Positions 25,211-33,871 of a stretch of 40,986 nucleotides of DNA are shown here, one piece after another. A program made the translations under genes and the position numbers. The DNA lies in assembly GCA_019415985.1 (NCBI GenBank), contig DXYE01000006.1, positions 390 to 41,375 on the forward strand, given 5' to 3'. Positions within the stretch are counted from its first letter, which is position 1; each line of letters begins with the position of its first letter. The notes under the pieces were generated by a model. The model searched no databases. It was not told the origin of the DNA and saw nothing but the letters and a program-made list of their open reading frames with translations. The stretch is from Clostridiales bacterium (GTDB lineage: Bacteria > Bacillota > Clostridia > Oscillospirales > CAG-272).

Positions 25211-26302
25211 TCATTTCTCAAGTTTCCATTTCGAATACAGAGTAGAGCACCAGCTATCGCCTGGCCAGCACTGATAATACACCGTCAGTATAGAGCCATC
25301 GGCAAGCTCAACCGACGCCGGATAACCAAAGTCGCAGAAGGGGACATCACCGTGAATTACGTAGTCATCTGCCCATGTCTCACCGTTGTCATAGCTGACC
25401 AGAGCGCGTTCCGACTGATTGCCCGGTCCGCCTCTGCGGCAGTAGCTACAGATGACGGCGCCTGATGAGTGGACCATAAGATGCGGCGGGTAGCCGTCGA
25501 CGCCTGTCGCCATCGGCTGAGACCAGGTTTTTCCTTTGTCATCCGAGAAAGTTGTATACATCGTGACCGGAACCGTATGAACGCGTATCGCGCCGAGAAG
25601 CCGTCCGTTCGGCAGTTCCACGACATGAGGTTCGTGTAAAAAATCGGCGGTCAATCCTTCAGGCAGCGGCACAGTGCCTGTGTGCTCCCACGTCAATCCG
25701 TCGTCATGGCTGGTATAGGCTTCGATCATTCCGGGGGTGGGTGTTCCCCAACGTTTACCAAAGTACAAAACGCTTCCATTCTTTAATTTCGCAGGCCCGT
25801 GCGGACAGTTGACGGGCGACGGAATCGGGTCGGTCCAGGTGACGCCGCCGTCGCGGGACAGGCATACAAAGGCGCCTTCCGCCGCTCTTTTCTCTTCCGG
25901 AACATGCTCCCAGCTATCCACCATACCGGGGATGATCGCGGCCTGACCCTTTGGCATCCAGTCAAATTTTGCATGCTCTTTCAGATCCGTATAAAATTTA
26001 GGACCCAAAGAAAACCAGCTGAGAAGCAGTTTTCCATCGCCCAGGGAAACAATACCCGCATCTCTGTCATCATAATAAGAATCGTTGACGACAATGGGCT
26101 TTGTCCATGTTTCCCCCTCGTTGCGGCTGATAAACATCGCCGTTTTTCCCGACGGGTCCACGTGCTGCATGCGGAAGGCAGAGGATGCCGCATACAGAAT
26201 TCCATTCTCATCACGGGTTACGCTCGGCCATCCCTGGTAACGAAAAAAGGTGTTCTCCGCACGGTAAACAATTCCGTGCCTAGCGTTAGGTTTGATTTCC
26301 AT
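25211..26302 (-). CDS. Sialidase-like beta-propeller (copy 2)
   Basis: 363 residues, a clear paralogue of the next gene along the strand. Shared blocks include QGWPSVTRDENGILY, NDSYYDDRDAGIVSLGDGKL, HEPHVVELPNGRLLGAIRVH and GYPASVELADGSILTVYYQC. Asp boxes: SRNEGETW, SRDGGVTW, SHDDGLTW, SDDKGKTW and SYDNGETW. No signal peptide. GGAG lies seven bases before ATG 26302. The palindrome GGGGAATATTCCCC, 32 bases before the start, may be an operator. The pair looks like a local duplication that has diverged, perhaps for different glycans. Confidence 0.85.
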   Translation of the reverse strand: MEIKPNARHGIVYRAENTFFRYQGWPSVTRDENGILYAASSAFRMQHVDPSGKTAMFISRNEGETWTKPIVVNDSYYDDRDAGIVSLGDGKLLLSWFSLGPKFYTDLKEHAKFDWMPKGQAAIIPGMVDSWEHVPEEKRAAEGAFVCLSRDGGVTWTDPIPSPVNCPHGPAKLKNGSVLYFGKRWGTPTPGMIEAYTSHDDGLTWEHTGTVPLPEGLTADFLHEPHVVELPNGRLLGAIRVHTVPVTMYTTFSDDKGKTWSQPMATGVDGYPPHLMVHSSGAVICSYCRRGGPGNQSERALVSYDNGETWADDYVIHGDVPFCDFGYPASVELADGSILTVYYQCWPGDSWCSTLYSKWKLEK

Positions 26303-26333
26303 ACTATTGTCTCCTTTAATGCCATATGAAATC

Positions 26334-26347
26334 GGGGAATATTCCCC
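26334..26347 (-). promoter_or_regulatory. Perfect 14-bp palindrome upstream of sialidase copy 2
   Basis: GGGGAATATTCCCC, perfectly self-complementary, 32 bases before the gene start. It could bind a dimeric repressor. No regulator gene lies nearby. Confidence 0.5.
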
Positions 26348-26349
26348 TT

Positions 26350-26945
26350 TTTTAAGAGTTTTGACGGAAGTGGACGCTTTAGCAGCTATAGATATCCTTC
26401 TATCGAGATATTTTTTTCTATTGCTGAATCACAATGCCTGAAACTTGTTTTTCGGTCCGCATTCATTCGATTCTGACCGCCTGTCGACTGACCGAATGTC
26501 GGAGCCTCGTTCCTTTCTGCATAAAAAAACGGATGCCCCGCAGGATCAAATTCCATCATAAAGTCATCGCCTTTAGACTGTTCCTTTGATTTTCCTGACG
26601 CCAAAGCCTCCGTCGTTTTTACTGTTTTCGTATCGATCTGAAAAAATATGCATCTCTAATTGGCTGTATGTATAAAAAGTAATCTTTCTCACCTGCGTTT
26701 GGGCGCTAAGGTCTTGACAGGTCAAGCGAGGCAGAGAATTTTCTGCTTTTGTATATTTGTACCATTTCCTCAGGTTCTTCTTAACGTGGATTCGGACTTT
26801 ATTGTATTGCGGTATGACTGCACGGCGGCGTCTATCGGGAGAAATGGAACTTATGCCTCCCTGACCGAGAAAGAAATACTTGTAATTGGAGCGATTTCGC
26901 TCTGCACGGTTTCCATTTGCAGATAATACGGTTAAACGGTTCTTT
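26350..26945. other. 600-base spacer without recognised genes
   Basis: Short open frames (26386-26604 minus, 26660-26926 plus) lack ribosome binding sites or motifs. I find no RNA gene or repeat. It should contain the sialidase promoter and the end of the J-domain transcript. Confidence 0.4.
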
Positions 26946-27590
26946 TCAGCAGCAGCTGATCAGATCGCCACCGCAGCATTCGCACATACAATCTGCACAA
27001 AGCAGTCCGCTGCACATATCGCAGGTAGAGCAGGAGCGCATTCCGCCGCCCGTCGGATTGTAGCTTCTTCCGTACTGGGCTGCATTCGCCTTAATGTTAT
27101 TCAGAGCAGTCTGGTATTCCTGATTTGAAGGATCCATATAACAGGCGGTTTCCAAGTATCTCTGCGCATCAAAATACCATCCGCGCTGAACCAGTACACA
27201 GCCCTTTAAAAAATTCCATTCCGCACTTCTTGCCCTCTGCGGCACCGAATCCAGAATTAATCCTGCGTCAGCATATCTGCCGTTTTTTATTAATTCCCGA
27301 ACCTTGGCGTATTCGCCTCCGGCCGCTGAACCGCTGCCGGCACCGTACGAATAGGAGCCGTTGAACTGACCGTTCCCGGATGTTCTCTGCTTTTGAATCT
27401 GATCGTATGCCTCATTGATCTCCTTCATCTTTTCCTGGGCAAGATCGGAAAGCGGACTGTTGGTATAGTTGTCGGGATGGTACTTTCGCGCAAGGTCTCT
27501 GTATGCTTTTTTGACTTCTTCATCGGAAGCATCGGGACTTACACCGAGTATTTTGTAGGGATCGTTCATAGTCACAAACACGCCGGCCAA
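26946..27590 (-). CDS. J-domain protein with Cys-rich C-terminus
   Basis: Up to 214 residues. The N-terminus is a J-domain (DPYKILGVSPDASDEEVKKA...HPDNYTN) whose HPD motif stimulates Hsp70. A Gly/Ser-rich linker (about 75-95) leads to a TPR-like helical region (GRYADAGLILDSVPQRARSA...LETACYMDPSNQEYQ). The C-terminal 40 residues hold about ten Cys in pairs (CSTCDMCSG...CADCMCECCGG), likely a metal-binding tail. Start: TTG 27590 has AAAGGA about ten bases upstream; ATG 27569 is the alternative. It is followed on the same operon by a DUF5685 protein, an association I have seen in Clostridia. Confidence 0.88.
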   Translation of the reverse strand: MAGVFVTMNDPYKILGVSPDASDEEVKKAYRDLARKYHPDNYTNSPLSDLAQEKMKEINEAYDQIQKQRTSGNGQFNGSYSYGAGSGSAAGGEYAKVRELIKNGRYADAGLILDSVPQRARSAEWNFLKGCVLVQRGWYFDAQRYLETACYMDPSNQEYQTALNNIKANAAQYGRSYNPTGGGMRSCSTCDMCSGLLCADCMCECCGGDLISCC

Positions 27591-27634
27591 ATGCCGCCGT
27601 CCTTTCTCTGCCGCCGGTTAGGACCAGCAATATG

Positions 27635-28540
27635 TTACAGCTTAAACTGTACAGTATCCGCCGAAGTCTTTTTCGGCTGACCGGGAAACTTTAAAATTCG
27701 GGCAGCGGCATCAGGCATTCCCAAGTAGACAATATTACGGAGCAGCGCGCCTGCCATTCCGTTTGCTGAAAAGTCTATGAGTTCCACTGCCTTAGCGATT
27801 TCGTTACATTCAAAGATCAAAGTATTTTCAATAGTCTTTCTGTTTTCTTTTATGAATTTCGATGGTTCAGCGCTGCCCGCCGCACAGACAAAGGGGTTGT
27901 ACGCTCCGCTTTTGATGTCAGCCGGATAATCGTCTGCTGCGTCCGCAAGGTAAATCCATTTTCCCGTATGGTGACCTATTGCGGCTGCGAGCTTTGCCTC
28001 AGGACCTTCCAATTCCCAGGCAAAAAGGAGCGACAGAAGACAACCGAAAATTTCAGCGACTGCATCCGGCGAAGGTGTTTTTTCTTCTTCGAGTCTTTCA
28101 AGCTCGCTGAGCTTTTCTGATGCCATAAGGTCGAGATCCCTCAATGAACGCGCTTTCTTCCGCATATGGGAAGCGGCCGGAAGCAGCAAATATGTGCCTA
28201 TCCGCTTGATGCCGGAGGTATCGCGAAGATCATCCTGCAACTTATGATATGTGAGAATTGCACTTGTATAGGCACAGAAAAATAAAACCTCGTCCGATAC
28301 CAGCATGTTTCTTTTTTTCGTGGGATGAACCGGACAACGGCGCCGTATGAGCGTCGCGTCAGTATTGGTAAGCGCAAGCCGCACAAGCGCCAAAAAAACG
28401 AAATCATAACTCAAGGTACAGGAGGAAAAACGTGAGGTAGCACGTCCCATTGCCCGACAGAGTCCGCAGTATAGGCTTCTGTAATACTCATACTCCGCAA
28501 CGCGAAGCTGCGGAACCAATGGTCTGATATACCCAAACAT
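27635..28540 (-). CDS. DUF5685 family protein
   Basis: 301 residues opening MFGYIRPLVPQLRVAEYEYY then RSLYCGLCRAMG, the signature start of this clostridial family. It has two conserved early Cys (CGLC) and a later Cys-Pro (RCPVHP), suggesting a metal site. Helical throughout, with Asp/Glu-rich helices (KLQDDLRD, LADAADDYPADIK). Function unknown. It lies 44 bases upstream of the J-domain gene on the minus strand, so they are probably co-transcribed. Confidence 0.85.
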   Translation of the reverse strand: MFGYIRPLVPQLRVAEYEYYRSLYCGLCRAMGRATSRFSSCTLSYDFVFLALVRLALTNTDATLIRRRCPVHPTKKRNMLVSDEVLFFCAYTSAILTYHKLQDDLRDTSGIKRIGTYLLLPAASHMRKKARSLRDLDLMASEKLSELERLEEEKTPSPDAVAEIFGCLLSLLFAWELEGPEAKLAAAIGHHTGKWIYLADAADDYPADIKSGAYNPFVCAAGSAEPSKFIKENRKTIENTLIFECNEIAKAVELIDFSANGMAGALLRNIVYLGMPDAAARILKFPGQPKKTSADTVQFKL

Positions 28541-29113
28541 CCGACACGCTCCCCGTTATCTGTATTTAAAACAGTGTACACGCAAGTCGTGGCACAGGAC
28601 TAAATGCATATTAAATTTTTTGTAAATTCCAAGAAATGGACAGCCGCTCCCGCATGACGGAGAGATTCCGGGCGATAAGGCGGCGGAAGGCGCAATGGGG
28701 AAGAAAAGGCAGAATGCTGTCGTACAATCTTGTAATTTTGCATTTTTTGTGCTATAATGAATGAAATGAATTCAACCCAATTTTCCTTATGTTAGCGATT
28801 CGTTAATTGGGTGATATTGTACGCAGCGAATTCAAACACCATTAACCTTGTGTAATGAATTAAAAAATAATGTTATAATGAGCGCAGTGTGAAATCAGAT
28901 CATTACAAAACGGCACGTTATTGTGATATCATGCACTGCGGATTTCGGACGACCGAACTCTTCGCTCCGTCAACTGAGCGCTCGTTTCCGGTATTGTCTG
29001 AAATTTTTGGACGGGCTCTGTACAGGAGGTATAGCTGACGGAACATCTCAGAGATTCAATTGCTGAATGTATTCGGAAATCTTGAAATGGAGAGATGAGG
29101 AAAGGAGAAGCGT
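28541..29113. other. 570-base spacer with strong promoter before nth
   Basis: No gene is recognised. A consensus promoter lies at 28730-28758 (plus strand), and a second TATAAT at about 28871 has a poor -35. Between them CCCAATT and AATTGGG arms could form a loose hairpin. The first promoter lies over 350 bases from the nth start, leaving a long untranslated leader or an undetected small RNA. Confidence 0.5.
28730..28758 (+). promoter_or_regulatory. Strong promoter far upstream of nth
   Basis: TTGTAA (28730-28735) and TATAAT (28753-28758) with a 17-base spacer. Confidence 0.75.
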
Positions 29114-29755
29114 ATGGAAGCAGAAAAGAAAACGGTGCGGAAGGATATCCGGCCGGAGCAAATTGTTGAAGAACTGAAACGCCTGTATCCCAAAGCGGAG
29201 TGCGCGCTTACCTATGAAGGCGACCCTTGGCGCCTTCTCGTTATGGCAAGGCTATCGGCACAATGTACGGATGCACGCGTCAATCAGGTTTGTGAGACGC
29301 TGTTTCAGGTTTATCCCGACTGCGCGGCTATGGCCGATGCTGATCTGCCCGAACTGGAGAGGCTTATCTTTTCCTGCGGCGTATATAAGGTGAAGGCGGC
29401 CAATATACGCGATTTTTCGAGAATTCTTATGGAAAAGTACGGTGGCCAGGTGCCTGAGAACATGGAGGATCTGCTGGAATTGCCCGGCGTCGGCAGAAAA
29501 ATAGCCAATCTGATTCGGGGCGATATTTTCAGAAAACCTGCCATTGTAGCGGATACGCATTGTATCAGAATATCTAACAGAATGGGTTTATGCCAGACAA
29601 AGGACCCGCATAAGGTGGAATTGGCACTGCAGAAAATTATAGCGCCGGAGGAGCAGTCCGATTTCTGCCATCGTCTCGTGCTGTTCGGAAGGGAATGGTG
29701 TATGGCCCGCAATCCCCGATGTGCTGAATGCAGCTTCCCATGCAAACAGAGCTGA
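29114..29755 (+). CDS. nth: Endonuclease III (DNA glycosylase/AP lyase)
   Basis: 213 residues. It removes oxidised pyrimidines and nicks abasic sites. The helix-hairpin-helix LLELPGVGRKIANLI carries the catalytic Lys, and VADTHCIRISNRMG carries the catalytic Asp. The C-terminus has four Cys for a [4Fe-4S] cluster (CMARNPRCAECSFPC), but the last spacing is three residues instead of the usual five, and the protein ends just after. The ribosome binding site AAAGGAGAAGCGT precedes ATG 29114. Confidence 0.95.
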   Translation: MEAEKKTVRKDIRPEQIVEELKRLYPKAECALTYEGDPWRLLVMARLSAQCTDARVNQVCETLFQVYPDCAAMADADLPELERLIFSCGVYKVKAANIRDFSRILMEKYGGQVPENMEDLLELPGVGRKIANLIRGDIFRKPAIVADTHCIRISNRMGLCQTKDPHKVELALQKIIAPEEQSDFCHRLVLFGREWCMARNPRCAECSFPCKQS

Positions 29756-30963
29756 GCTTTCATCTGTCCTTTTGCCAAGATGACCGGATGGTCAGCTTTG
29801 ACCGCATGTTGCTTATGTTCTGTGGAGGTCGATAAAATGCTCGATGAAGGCAGCCGCATTTTGAATTACATACAGTCTGCGCGGAAAAAAACATATGCCA
29901 TATTACCTATATAAGAGAAATGCTATTTTTTTCTATTTACGATTTAAAACCCGCAGATTATAAATTTGCTTGAAGATTTTCTGAAGCTGGAAATTGACCG
30001 TATCCAGGAAGAAATCGAATTATCAGATCGTGCGGAGTAGAATAAGATCTCGTACTCATATAAGAATAGTAATTCCACATGCCCGCAGGTGGATATTTGA
30101 TACAAACTGCGGGCATCGGCTGACGAGAGGGTATTATACGAAATGAAGTTCGTTTATAATAACTTTTCAGCACGGTTCTGAGCGTTCTGAAGACTGCCTT
30201 AGGCAGACGCATTACCGCGGTCGGCTTCAAATATTATATTATTATTGTATTCTGCGGAAAGAATACCGGTAAAATACATTCGGCATGTCGTTACGGTTTA
30301 TCTTGATAGGATCAGAAATCATGGGGTGAAGAGAAGCAAGCCGGAGCGGAATAAAAGGTATCAGTGAAGCCGGTGTTCGCTATATGCTCTATAACGTTAT
30401 GCATTCAGAGTAGGACAATGCGTCAGATGAGCTTTTGCGGATCTGCAGGCTGTATTGCAGAGGTTCAGGGGACCCTGGGCAAACGGAGGCCCGTTTCTGA
30501 ACTGGAAGAGAAAGGTAGCGGAATCGGCGCTACACTCGAGCTGAATTTCAGTGTACTTTCCGATAAAGAAGAGGCGGAACCGGTGATAAACTGCAAAACG
30601 CTGATTCGGCTTGAAGCAATGAAAACGCTTGGGATGGTGTGATGGCAAAGGAGCCCGAACGTGTAAGCGCCTCAGAGGTGAAAAAGAGAAATTGAGATTT
30701 AACAACGGCTGCAAAAACTTGACGGCTATGGATTACAGATACCTTTCCAGACCGGCGGGCTTCGTCTGTTGATATTCCGGAGATATTCGATTTTTCATTT
30801 CAGTCAACAGATATAAGACATGACTGCTCAGCGTAGACTGGGGTATACCCAAGTGTTTGGACAGAAGGGTTTGGGATACAAGGGCTTTTATGCCTCAAAT
30901 AAATTGTTCTCTGAACGATTTGCCGATTTACCCCCTCAGCGAATCCGAGCTTTTAGGTGGAAT
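29756..30963. other. 1.2-kb gene-poor stretch with decayed sequence
   Basis: The only coding remnant is the nonsense-broken frame at 29837-30040. A 9-bp hairpin (TGCCCGCAG/CTGCGGGCA at 30080-30115) lacks a T run. The open frame 30364-30642 has no ribosome binding site or family resemblance. The stretch probably represents eroded genes between nth and argS. Confidence 0.5.
29837..30040 (+). pseudogene. Small gene with two in-frame stops
   Basis: From ATG 29837, preceded by GGAGGTCGATAAA, one frame reads MLDEGSRILNYIQSARKK...ILPI, stop, EKCYFFLFTI, stop, then NPQIINLLEDFLKLEIDRIQ and EEIELSDRAE before a final TAG. The last segment looks like a real amphipathic helix. The intact frame would be 67 codons. 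The family is unknown. Confidence 0.45.
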
Positions 30964-32685
30964 TTACATTGTTTCAACCGGTTCTATTCCGAGAATGTCA
31001 AGGTGCTTTTGAAGTATGGTTTTGACAGCGGAACAGAGTGCAAGCCAGGCGGATTTCTTTGAGTCATCCTCTTCTCCGGCAATATGATTGCTGCTGTAGA
31101 ATTTTGAAAAAGCAGAAGCGATCTTGTATGCGTTCTCGCAGATCAAATTGGGTGCCTTTTCGCAATAAGCAGCCTCGAACGCCTCATTGCTGAGAGCTAA
31201 TGTCAGAAGAAGCTCACGTTCCGTATCTGAATAAATACATGTGGGCTTCACATCTTCGGTTTCCCTTTCTGCCTTTTTCAAAATTGAATGAATGCGTGCG
31301 ATGGTGTAGAGCAAAAAAATCCCAGTCTTTCCCTCTGACGCTGTGAACTTTTCAATATCGAATATATAGTTTTTGGAGCGATGATTGATTAGATCGCCGA
31401 ACTTGATCGCAGCGACAGTGATTTTATGCGCTGTTTCCTGTGTATTAGAGCGGTCGATGAACGTGGATGCCTGAACCCTCTCATAAATCGAACTGTAAAC
31501 GGTATTGTAAAAGTCGGTCAGCTTCATTACGTCGCCGTCACGGGTTTTGTACGGCTTTCCGTCGCTTCCATTCATCGTACCGAAGCTCAAATGATGAATG
31601 ACTGTCTCGTCCGGAACAAGAGCGGCTTTCCTTGCACATCTGAACACCTGTGTGAAATGGAGAGCCTGTCTGTTATCAACGATATACCATAACTCGTCGG
31701 GGTGAAATAACGTTTCACGCTCGATTATGGTGGCCAAATCGGTCGTGGCATATCCGCTTGCGTGATTGGATTTTTTAATAATGACAGGAGGAAGGGGGAA
31801 ATTGTCATCGGGCTCGGATACCTCCACTACTTTCGCGCCGAAGCTATCAACAAGCAGATTCTTGCTTTCCAGTATGCCAATCAGCGGATCTACATATGGT
31901 TCAGCATCACTTTCCCCGTGCCACAAATCAAAGCTGACGCCTAACAGCCGATAATTTTTTTTGATTTCAGAGACCGATACATCCATGATCTTTTTCCAAA
32001 TCGAGATATATTTGCTGTCTCCCTTTTGAAATTTGGCGGTTATTTCCTGCGCTCTGCGTTTGAAATCTTCATTTACCTTGCTTTTTTGACTGGCAAGAGG
32101 ATAAATTTCGTCCCATTCTTCGCCTGATAAAGACAGATCTGTTCCACACTTGTTTCTTTCCTCCAGTTCGGCTATTACAAGACCCATCTGCAGCCCCCAG
32201 TCACCGAGATGCACGTCACTTATCGTTTTTCTTCCGGTTGCCACAGCCAATCGTTTCAGAGCTTCACCAATGACAGCGGAGCGGAGATGGCCTATATGAA
32301 GAGGCTTGGCAGCGTTTGGCCCGCCGAAATCGAGGAAAATCGTTTCTTTCTTTTCCGACTGCTTAATGCCTAAATATTTGTCTGAAAGTATTTTACGGAT
32401 ATAGTTCAATAGAAAGCTGTCGGCAATATCCATGTTTATAAATCCTGATCCCATAACAGATATTTTTTGAAATATACCGTCTTCCTTGAGCTTTGAGACC
32501 ACATCTCCTGCAATGACAGCGGGAGCTTTTTTGTAAGCCTTTGCAGCGGAAAACGCACCGTTGCATTGAAACTGACATAAATCAGGCCTGTCTGAGGGTG
32601 TTACTGCGCCAAACTCAGGGGAATAGCCGCAGGTATGAAATGCCTGCGACAGCTTTTCGGTCAGAACTTCGACTATGGTTTTCAT
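30964..32685 (-). CDS. argS: Arginyl-tRNA synthetase
   Basis: 573 residues, a class I synthetase that charges tRNA-Arg. The N-terminal additional domain (about 1-110) precedes the HIGH motif in AAKPLHIGHLRSAVIGEAL. NVQALHFTQVF-type contacts appear as VDNRQALHFTQVFRC. The KMSKS loop is replaced by GKPYKTRDGD, normal for this family. The C-terminal DALR helical domain (TASEGKTGIFLLYTIARIHS onward) recognises the anticodon. AGGAGG lies four bases before ATG 32685. Expression is probably controlled by the leader at 32700-32890. A tRNA-Arg gene lies upstream. Confidence 0.97.
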   Translation of the reverse strand: MKTIVEVLTEKLSQAFHTCGYSPEFGAVTPSDRPDLCQFQCNGAFSAAKAYKKAPAVIAGDVVSKLKEDGIFQKISVMGSGFINMDIADSFLLNYIRKILSDKYLGIKQSEKKETIFLDFGGPNAAKPLHIGHLRSAVIGEALKRLAVATGRKTISDVHLGDWGLQMGLVIAELEERNKCGTDLSLSGEEWDEIYPLASQKSKVNEDFKRRAQEITAKFQKGDSKYISIWKKIMDVSVSEIKKNYRLLGVSFDLWHGESDAEPYVDPLIGILESKNLLVDSFGAKVVEVSEPDDNFPLPPVIIKKSNHASGYATTDLATIIERETLFHPDELWYIVDNRQALHFTQVFRCARKAALVPDETVIHHLSFGTMNGSDGKPYKTRDGDVMKLTDFYNTVYSSIYERVQASTFIDRSNTQETAHKITVAAIKFGDLINHRSKNYIFDIEKFTASEGKTGIFLLYTIARIHSILKKAERETEDVKPTCIYSDTERELLLTLALSNEAFEAAYCEKAPNLICENAYKIASAFSKFYSSNHIAGEEDDSKKSAWLALCSAVKTILQKHLDILGIEPVETM

Positions 32686-32710
32686 AAATCCTCCTAAAAA
32701 TACAAAATAA

Positions 32711-32745
32711 AAGCACTATTTGGCGCTGTATGCCACATAGTGCTT
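32711..32745 (-). terminator. Intrinsic terminator in the argS leader (attenuator)
   Basis: On the minus strand AAGCACTA... pairs with ...TAGTGCTT (arms 32745-32738 and 32718-32711), extended by a GGC/GCC pairing, then TTATTTTGTATTTTT. It lies 26 bases before argS, after the leader peptide, so transcription would stop unless the hairpin is prevented. Confidence 0.85.
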
Positions 32746-32761
32746 GATAGGGCTCTATCAA
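32744..32761 (-). promoter_or_regulatory. Hairpin directly before the terminator
   Basis: TTGATAG-AGCC-CTATCAA on the minus strand, a perfect 7-bp hairpin that abuts and shares two bases with the terminator arm, so it could take part in antitermination switching. Confidence 0.65.
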
Positions 32762-32851
32762 CTTTCACTTTTCTATAGGCACACAGCGAAACAAGCTTGT
32801 GCCCGCATAAGAACACAAGCTCTATCGTCTGCGTCGGATAGAAAGTGAAAG
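32762..32851 (-). promoter_or_regulatory. Long-range stem of the argS leader
   Basis: CTTTCACTTTCTAT inside the leader-peptide codons (32851-32838) pairs with ATAGAAAAGTGAAAG (32776-32762) with one bulged base. Inside lie a local CTATC/GATAG hairpin around the Arg codons and AGCTTGTG/CACAAGCT (32821-32794). A ribosome on the leader peptide would block one arm. Confidence 0.7.
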
Positions 32852-32857
32852 AATCAT
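32822..32857 (-). CDS. Arginine-rich leader peptide of argS (MILSLSIRRRR)
   Basis: An 11-residue frame ATG...TAG whose last four sense codons are CGA CGC AGA CGA, all Arg, followed directly by stop. It starts 12 bases after GGGGG. It lies 136 bases before arginyl-tRNA synthetase, within a leader that ends in an intrinsic terminator. Three of its Arg codons (CGA, CGC, CGA) are read by tRNA-Arg with anticodon ICG, the tRNA encoded about 500 bases upstream. This is the arrangement of amino-acid attenuation: scarce charged tRNA-Arg would stall the ribosome and alter leader folding. Too short to score by coding statistics. Confidence 0.75.
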   Translation of the reverse strand: MILSLSIRRRR

Positions 32858-32874
32858 CTCGTTATTTCCCCCAA

Positions 32875-32891
32875 ATTGTATATTATACAAT
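32875..32891 (-). promoter_or_regulatory. argS leader -10 region inside a palindrome
   Basis: ATTGTATAATATACAAT is a perfect 17-bp palindrome (8-bp arms) and contains TATAAT at 32887-32882, a good -10. The -35 is weak. A repressor could bind here, or the palindrome may be incidental to AT-rich sequence. Confidence 0.55.
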
Positions 32892-32899
32892 GTAAAGTC

Positions 32900-33314
32900 C
32901 AACAGCTTGGAATGACTGAGTTTTGCGCAATCGAACGAAAACCGCGGTGCACGGCTCACGAAAGCTTTACAGTAATTGTTTGAAAACTTTCGCTTTCAAA
33001 ATCGTTTTGCGGCTTTTGCCGTCACTGAGACAGCGATTTTACGTTGTAAAATCCGCTGCAATTCTGAACATGCTTTATACAGCAAATATATCACATCATA
33101 TATACCATAAAGCTAAAGAAAAGTCAATTACTTTTTGTACTGCAAAAAAATGATGAAGGAATCGGCAATTGCATCCCAACTTTTCTTATTTTGTTTTATA
33201 TGATCCTCTTTCTTTTACCTCTTCAAGTTATTTTACTCAATTTTGACTTATACTTAACCACAAAACATAAAAGATTTCAATTCTTTTGAGAAAATCGACT
33301 TCGTTCAATCTTGA
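32900..33314. other. Spacer between argS promoter and tRNA-Arg
   Basis: About 415 bases. The open frame 32923-33153 has no ribosome binding site or motif. I see nothing else. Confidence 0.4.
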
Positions 33315-33349
33315 TAAAAAGAATCCGAACTTAAAGAGTTCGGATTCTG
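33315..33349 (-). terminator. Terminator of tRNA-Arg transcript
   Basis: On the minus strand GAATCCGAAC (33347-33338) pairs with GTTCGGATTC (33330-33321), seven-base loop, followed by TTTTT. Confidence 0.93.
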
Positions 33350-33355
33350 CGCTTT

Positions 33356-33431
33356 TGGCGCGCCTTGGGGGATTCGAACCCTCGACCTACCGGTTCGTAG
33401 CCGGGCACTCTATCCACTGAGCTAAAGGCGC
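33356..33431 (-). tRNA. tRNA-Arg(ACG)
   Basis: On the minus strand GCGCCTTTAGCTCAGTGGAT starts the gene at 33431. The anticodon loop reads CTACGAA (ACG, modified to ICG), the T-arm has GGTTCGAATCC, and the acceptor ends AAGGCGC, discriminator G and encoded CCA. The terminator follows directly. It reads CGU, CGC and CGA codons. Confidence 0.97.
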
Positions 33432-33439
33432 ATCTAATT

Positions 33440-33871
33440 TTATTATGTATGACAGTATGTTACCAAACAATACAATATTTTTAACTATACATATCACGTT
33501 ACTTTTTTAGTTTACCATATTCCTGTATATTTGTCAAGGCTTACGGCATATTTTATGAAAAATTATCTTTTAACGCAAAACAGTACACCGTAATGATACA
33601 GTATCCGAGCCCGATTTTTACAGCGAAGTGCTTAAAAGGGACAATTAAACGATGGCATGACTTTGGGGCTTATCCTCCCGACCAAAACGGTTTTTCGGAT
33701 TTTGCGGCAACCGCCCTTTTGCCTTAAACGAAACCGTAAAAAAGAAATTAAAAGATGGCCTCTCGAATGATAGAAATATTGAAATTGGAATTTCGAAAAA
33801 GTAGAACCCCTTTCAGAAGATGAGTAACTTGCATCATCTGGAAGAGGTCGTTTTTATTACTCCAACAAAGT
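33440..33871. other. 430-base spacer, with hairpin near PhoH end
   Basis: No gene is recognised. A hairpin at about 33805-33857 (AGATGA/TCATCT core with G-U pairs) could serve as the PIN-PhoH transcript's end, though its T run is stronger on the plus strand. Confidence 0.4.

Noticed and set aside
30364..30642. 92-residue plus-strand open frame in the argS-nth spacer
   Set aside because: No ribosome binding site, no motif, and no recognised family; kept only as part of gene-poor spacer.
32700..32891. Reading the argS leader as a known metabolite riboswitch or T-box
   Set aside because: No T-box core (TGGNACCGCG) and no signature of lysine, SAM, guanidine, glycine or similar riboswitches was seen; the Arg-codon leader explains it better.
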